DNA of 5,102 nt from Desulfuromonadaceae bacterium (GTDB lineage Bacteria > Desulfobacterota > Desulfuromonadia > Desulfuromonadales > Syntrophotaleaceae). A model generated the notes under the pieces. It did no database searches and had not been told where the DNA came from. It saw only the letters and a list, made by a program, of their open reading frames with translations. The first letter of the stretch is position 1, and every line of letters starts with the position of its first letter. The stretch covers positions 1 through 5,102 of the forward strand of contig JAIOSZ010000216.1 of assembly GCA_021107335.1 (NCBI GenBank), in the 5' to 3' direction. Shown piece after piece: positions 5,004 to 5,102 of this stretch. The position numbers and the translations under genes are program-made.

Positions 5004-5102
5004 ATGCATATACTGGACATTTTCGCCGCCAACCCCACCACCTTTTCCTTTGAGTTCTTTCCGCCCAAAACCGATAAGTCAGCGAACCGGCTCTACGAAA
5101 CC
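5004..5102 (+). CDS. metF: 5,10-methylenetetrahydrofolate reductase, N-terminal fragment (runs off window)
   Basis: MetF is a cytoplasmic FAD enzyme that reduces 5,10-methylene- to 5-methyltetrahydrofolate for methionine synthesis or, in some anaerobes, the Wood-Ljungdahl methyl branch. Only 33 codons are present. They contain TTFSFEFFPPKTDKSANRLY, which is the family's first barrel strand; Glu17 in SFEFFPP corresponds to the catalytic Glu28 of the E. coli enzyme, and the FFPPKT block is nearly invariant. ATG at 5004 follows AAGGA (4994-4998) by five bases. The N-terminus before the motif is short (about 13 residues), as in many bacterial MetF proteins. It has its own strong promoter, so it is separate from the phosphorylase gene. 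Nothing can be said about the C-terminal part or downstream partners. Confidence 0.9.
   Translation, partial: MHILDIFAANPTTFSFEFFPPKTDKSANRLYET

Overview
The window looks like chromosomal DNA from an anaerobic or metabolically versatile bacterium of the Desulfuromonadales type (Geobacter, Pelobacter or Desulfuromonas relatives). This is an inference from the gene set (AOR-type MoaD/ThiF-like pair, [FeFe]-hydrogenase maturase HydE, Fe-S-type Rrf2 regulator, short alpha-glucan phosphorylase, MetF) and from moderate GC content; no marker gene fixes the taxon. There are no tRNA, rRNA, CRISPR or transposase genes.

Layout: (1) 1-280, minus strand: the start of a probable ThiF/HesA-like activating enzyme (partial) and, just upstream of it with an ATGA-type overlap, a 76-residue MoaD/ThiS-like sulfur carrier, read leftward from a good sigma70-like promoter at 369-398. 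(2) 281-652: a divergent control region with promoters pointing both ways and a possible three-way-junction fold at 473-533. (3) 653-1699, plus: hydE, a complete radical-SAM maturase, closely followed by an 18-bp perfect inverted repeat at 1746-1789. (4) 1930-2400, plus: a Rrf2/IscR-family regulator with four clustered cysteines. (5) 2401-2788: a C-rich, G-poor spacer followed by the promoter and leader of the next gene. (6) 2789-4501, plus: a compact PLP-dependent alpha-glucan phosphorylase ending in a textbook intrinsic terminator at 4508-4540. (7) 4541-5003: a 460-base intergenic region holding a Fur-box-like palindrome and a ~120-bp imperfect palindrome of the ERIC/MITE kind, then a strong promoter. 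(8) 5004-5102, plus: the first 33 codons of metF (partial).

The genes do not form one pathway. The sulfur carrier and the ThiF-like enzyme form a translationally coupled pair (sulfur transfer for molybdopterin/tungstopterin or a related product). HydE makes part of the H-cluster of [FeFe] hydrogenase; its partners HydF and HydG and the hydrogenase are not in the window. The Rrf2 protein is a plausible Fe-S or redox sensor but its targets cannot be read here. The phosphorylase mobilises storage glucan and MetF feeds methionine or one-carbon metabolism; both have their own promoters.

The most noteworthy items are the ~120-bp imperfect palindrome upstream of metF, the sulfur carrier whose diglycine is not C-terminal and whose Gly-Gly codons double as the ribosome binding site of the next gene, the perfect hairpin after hydE that lacks a T-tract, and the Fur-like site with no obvious target.
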